A DNA stretch of 64,000 nt from Parietaria judaica (taxonomy: Eukaryota; Streptophyta; Magnoliopsida; Rosales; Urticaceae): contig OX940862.1 in the NCBI GenBank assembly GCA_954871525.1, forward strand, positions 46,865,732-46,929,731. The letters are read 5' to 3'. The notes under the pieces were generated by a model. That model searched no databases. It was not told the DNA's origin and saw only the letters and a list, made by a program, of their open reading frames with translations. This document shows, piece after piece, positions 62,290-64,000 of this stretch. The first letter of the stretch is position 1. Every line of letters starts with the position of its first letter. The position numbers and the translations under genes were made by a program.

Positions 62290-62960
62290 GAGCTTCAAGT
62301 TCTATCTTCGAGTAAACCAGATTTAGATCCACTTGGTAAACAAACCTCGGTCCGGTCCAGTCCTCGAAAAAACCCTAAGGCCTTATGGGACAACGCGAAG
62401 TGAAAAGGTCTTGGGACAAGACTTAGACCCCCCCGATTCTCTCTGACCACGCCGGATTAGGTCCACCCCGATGGCCAAGTGAAATCAACACACAAGACCA
62501 GCGATGCACTTTACACGCTTCACCAAGGGCGAGATCATGCCGAGTAAGTCAAACTAGCCATTCCGAGGAGATTAGAGTGCGTCATCCCGCAACAAGGTGT
62601 CTATAAATACGAGGAGGGGACAACAAAGAAAGGGACAACTCCTACGAGATTATGGAGAGCATAATTCTTGTCTTAAACTTCGAGTATTTTGTTTACGAAA
62701 TCACGTCTCGTTACAATGTATTATGTTTGTACCTATAGTTTGTATTGTATTCACCTTGATCAAAGAAAAATAGAAAAAAACTAGTCAATTGTCGGATAAA
62801 ACGAGACTATAAAATTCTCGGTGTCACTTCCTCTACTTTATATATGCTTGAGACCATAAAAATTCTCGGTGTCGCTTCCTCTACTTTACATATGCATCGC
62901 ATAAATAATTGGATCCGGGTCAAAGAAAAACGTGTTGTATTGGCCACAAAATTTTATCTC
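62290..62960 (+). mobile_element. Possible gypsy-type LTR
   Basis: The segment has a TATA box (tataaata) at 62602-62609. It is followed by a leader-like region and two near copies of a sequence of about 58 bp (aaaattctcggtgtc(a/g)cttcctctacttta) at about 62810 and 62868. The borders and target duplication are not identified. Confidence 0.4.
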
Positions 62961-64000
62961 AACGCAAAATTTGATTTATGTTTCGTGAGCCTATTTTTGG
63001 ACCTGTCATTCTTATGAGAGAAGCCAAGATCGAGAAGTTCACCTACATACATCGTGAAGGCCTCCGTCCGGATGCTCAATCTCCGACCAGCCCATCCAAA
63101 AGAATAAAATCCCTTTTCTGATAATGTTTGATTTAAAGAGTAAATATGTACTATTAATTTGTAATAGTACATAACTTTTCAATAAGTTATAACGATGCAT
63201 TTTGCCTACAAGCTGTTGAGGGTGTTTCGTACACTCAACAATCATAAGGTTTGACCCTTGCTTTTAAAGAAAGAGGTTCGGCATTTCTCGTTTAATAGCT
63301 AAGAACGCTCAGAAACGAAGACAAAAATATGGTGAAGTGTGCTTGTATATCGATATATTGTGTATACATTTGTTTTATCTTTCTCTCGATTTTCCAACCC
63401 CTTAAAAATGAGGCTTACTTCGCCTTTTATAGAATTTACATGATTCAGCAGCTTTGTGCCTTTCCTGCCCACTTCGTTGGTCCCATCGCTCACTTCCCTA
63501 AGAGTGATTTGAGGGGAAGCATGGTTATGCTTTATATGATTTTGGGGGAGCATGGTTAGCCCATGCTTTCCATGATTTAGGGAGAAGTCAGCCACACTGG
63601 GTAGGTGGGATTGGTATGGCCTTCATTAAATGCGCATCATGTCAGTCATCACTTAGTCTCGCGAGCTCTGCCGTTGACGCCTCTTGTCAGCGCTCGACAT
63701 CTTTCTTTCGTGAGGTTTGGACCTTTCTTCCGTCGACCTTGTGATCCTTCGTCGTCTCGGCTTCTCGCGCCGACCTTCGGCCTCACGACCAGACGTCGTC
63801 GTCGACTCCTCTCGTCGATCCTCGATAGAATGATCAGCCGTCGTCGTCGACTCTTCTCGTCGACCTCTTGTCTTATGACCGTCGTCGCTCTTGATTCTCC
63901 CCTTCAACCGTCTCTTTCCGAGCTAGGTCTGTGGATTGTTAAGGATGGGTACGACCAGATCCGACCTTAATAGTTAGCCCCCCATTTAATCATGTGTTTG
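62960..64000 (-). mobile_element. Possible Tat-like LTR and PPT at the window edge
   Basis: The plus strand at about 63975-63990 reads tagccccccatttaatc, the complement of a tract like the Tat PPT. To its left is GC-rich sequence with the repeated cgtcgtcgactc(c/t)tctcgtcga words, then a minus-strand TATA-like box (ctataaaaggcg) near 63423-63436. This fits the 3' end of a minus-strand element extending beyond the window. No domain is visible. Confidence 0.35.

Overview
This window is nuclear DNA from a flowering plant. The evidence is intron-containing genes with GT-AG junctions, plant-type retrotransposons (Ty3/gypsy of the Tat lineage with a second RNase H, Ty1/copia, hAT, MULE-like MITEs), and a CCCH-finger DExH helicase and a FolD-like gene that look like plant proteins. 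The species cannot be told from the sequence. About two thirds of the window is recognisable transposon sequence in several nested layers. Only two protein genes look like intact host genes, and a third is a decayed copy.

Layout. 1-1302: AT-rich sequence with a 3 x 67 bp tandem repeat. 1308-16128: a full-length 14.8 kb Tat-lineage element on the minus strand, with TG...CA LTRs, a 5-bp CTTAC target duplication, PBS and PPT. Its gag-pol frame is continuous over about 5.9 kb but interrupted by four nonsense codons. A large three-exon ORF runs antisense (plus strand) between pol and the 3' LTR, followed by 165/320-bp tandem repeats. 17.7-19.0 kb: LTR end plus PBS of another gypsy element. 20377-24300: a complete hAT element with 8-bp duplications, carrying a two-exon transposase gene broken by one stop. 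24410-25110: FolD pseudogene, minus strand.

25-43 kb: a retrotransposon graveyard. It contains several copies of one Ty1/copia LTR group in both orientations, Tat gag/protease/RNase H fragments, a copia element (36010-42212) inserted into a Tat remnant, and a solo LTR nested inside that copia element's own LTR. 44180-50495: an intact 14-exon gene for a DExH helicase with two CCCH zinc fingers, with a solo LTR in intron 7. 51-59 kb: foldback (MULE-like) MITEs, one carrying a 2.85 kb solo LTR, and GC-rich Tat-like debris. 59390-59849: a MULE-type MITE with a perfect 9-bp duplication. 60014-61133: a two-exon gene for a conserved plant protein of unknown function. 61.1-64 kb: AT-rich sequence and LTR-like segments.

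The host genes show no shared pathway; they are islands between transposons. The least ordinary item is the spliced antisense gene inside the Tat element, which has its own TATA-like box and a PPT-like sequence at each side of its module. All coordinates, splice sites and counts come from reading by eye; no database search was run.
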